From Capitella teleta (taxonomy: Eukaryota; Annelida; Polychaeta; Capitellidae): a stretch of 64,000 nt of DNA. Position 1 is the stretch's first letter, and the number at the start of each line of letters is the position of its first letter. The stretch is from NCBI GenBank assembly GCA_000328365.1, contig KB299137.1, positions 335,500 to 399,499 on the forward strand, written 5' to 3'. The notes under the pieces were generated by a model, which was given only the letters and a program-made list of their open reading frames with translations, was not told the DNA's origin and did no database searches. Position numbers and translations under genes: made by a program. Below, piece by piece: positions 63,098-64,000 of the stretch.

Positions 63098-64000
63098 GAT
63101 CTAGTAATCCAAGAGATGACACCCAAGTAAAGAGCACTCGGCAGCAGTAGACATGCTGTGTACAGGAGAAACTACTCGCGTATGAACACGGAGAACAAGT
63201 CAGCGCGAAGGCAGCGGAGGCGGCATATGGAGGAACTTAGAAAAGAGGAGAGAGAGAGAGGGAAAAAAACCCAAACACACATCAGTAACCTCATCTGCCT
63301 CCTCCTCCTCTAGCCTCTCCTCCTCATCTTCTTCTTTTTCTTCATTCGGTTCTCCTCAATCGCGACCTTGCGATCGACGATCGATAATTTTGTGCCCATG
63401 GCAGGATTTGGCAGAAGCACGTAAGGTCATCGGAGTATGAACATCCTCAGAGCGCACCCTTCCAACAGCGCTGTATATGAGTGCAATATTACAGGTGAAT
63501 ATTTGTCAACAAAGCATCTAGCACAACCTGTATGGCGAGTGCTGCTACGATCCACTTAAAAGAGGGGTATTTAGTCGAATACTAGTACAGCTTATAGCTC
63601 CTCTTGAATTCACCGTGCAATACAAACAGTGACACTCAAGAGTTAATGCCAAATTGCTAATGAATATAGCCATGAATTGATCTTGTACATCGCCAGGTGA
63701 TTTGAACACGTGAACGACTTCTCGGAACTTCTGTTCGATACGGGGCCAGTGGAATTACCATCGTAATGACTCGTTACAGGTAATTTTTACGGAAGCAGCA
63801 CTATATACACCACGCAGGGAAGGTGGTGATGTTTCAGATTGCCTGCATGCAACATCGATCCGCATGACCCGGGATCGCACGTACATTGAGTTCACGTCTA
63901 ACGAGAGGCTCAGTCACGCTATACATACGGTGGCGGCGACAGTTGTACACGCGAGCTAGCATTCTGCCGCAACAGCAGCTAGGCTCATTTTTTATCCCGA
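63098..64000 (-). promoter_or_regulatory. Upstream region of zinc-finger gene A
   Basis: The coding start at 63097 lies close to the window edge. The first 200 bases upstream are moderately GC-rich, followed by a CT/GA-rich tract (about 63240-63360). No clear TATA box. The promoter may be here or beyond the window. Confidence 0.35.

Noticed and set aside
1-64000. LTR elements, virus-like elements, CRISPR arrays, rRNA genes
   Set aside because: No long terminal repeats, capsid or integrase motifs, regularly spaced repeat arrays or rRNA-like sequence were seen. The only reverse transcriptase is the LINE fragment.

Overview
The window is nuclear DNA from an intron-rich animal, most likely an invertebrate. 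It has spliced genes with GT-AG introns ranging from about 50 nt to about 14 kb, AATAAA polyadenylation signals, frequent CpG, microsatellites, a truncated LINE and a tRNA-derived remnant. One zinc-finger gene closely matches the protostome rotund/squeeze/LIN-29 type, so a protostome is my best guess. I cannot name the species. I saw no bacterial operon, CRISPR array, rRNA, or retrovirus- or Polinton-like element. The splice models were built by hand from reading frames, splice consensus and family similarity. Residue-level comparisons use family sequences recalled from memory.

Left third (1-18.5 kb): three compact genes. A thymidine phosphorylase-family gene (+, 1350-8924) has lost most of the known catalytic residues and carries a LINE fragment in its first intron. 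A PPPDE (DeSI-type) cysteine peptidase fused to a PUL domain (-, 10207-15085) contains a tRNA-like remnant, a 60-bp inverted repeat pair and a foldback hairpin in its first intron. A CNTD1-like meiotic cyclin (+, 15762-18219) is transcribed head-to-head with the peptidase gene.

Right two thirds (18.4-64 kb): two tandem minus-strand C2H2 zinc-finger genes of one family. Gene A (41606-63097) is a rotund/squeeze/LIN-29-type factor with six fingers. Gene B (20125-34214) is a diverged paralogue with about ten fingers. Both break finger 1 at the same place, just after C-x2-C-x-Q, with a phase-0 intron, so they probably arose by tandem duplication. Because the phases match, splicing from gene A into gene B is formally possible. 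Gene B has two possible terminal exons (25.4 kb and 20.1 kb), and gene A has an apparent alternative first exon at 45.07 kb. Long A/T-rich 3' UTR-like tracts follow each terminal exon.

Regulatory signals: the zinc-finger locus holds several RFX X-box palindromes, three perfect E2F consensus sites and CRE palindromes, with the densest cluster at 51.07-51.18 kb. A 13-bp word (GTGCGTTATGATT and near variants) recurs about 13 times in promoter and intron DNA across the window, far above chance.
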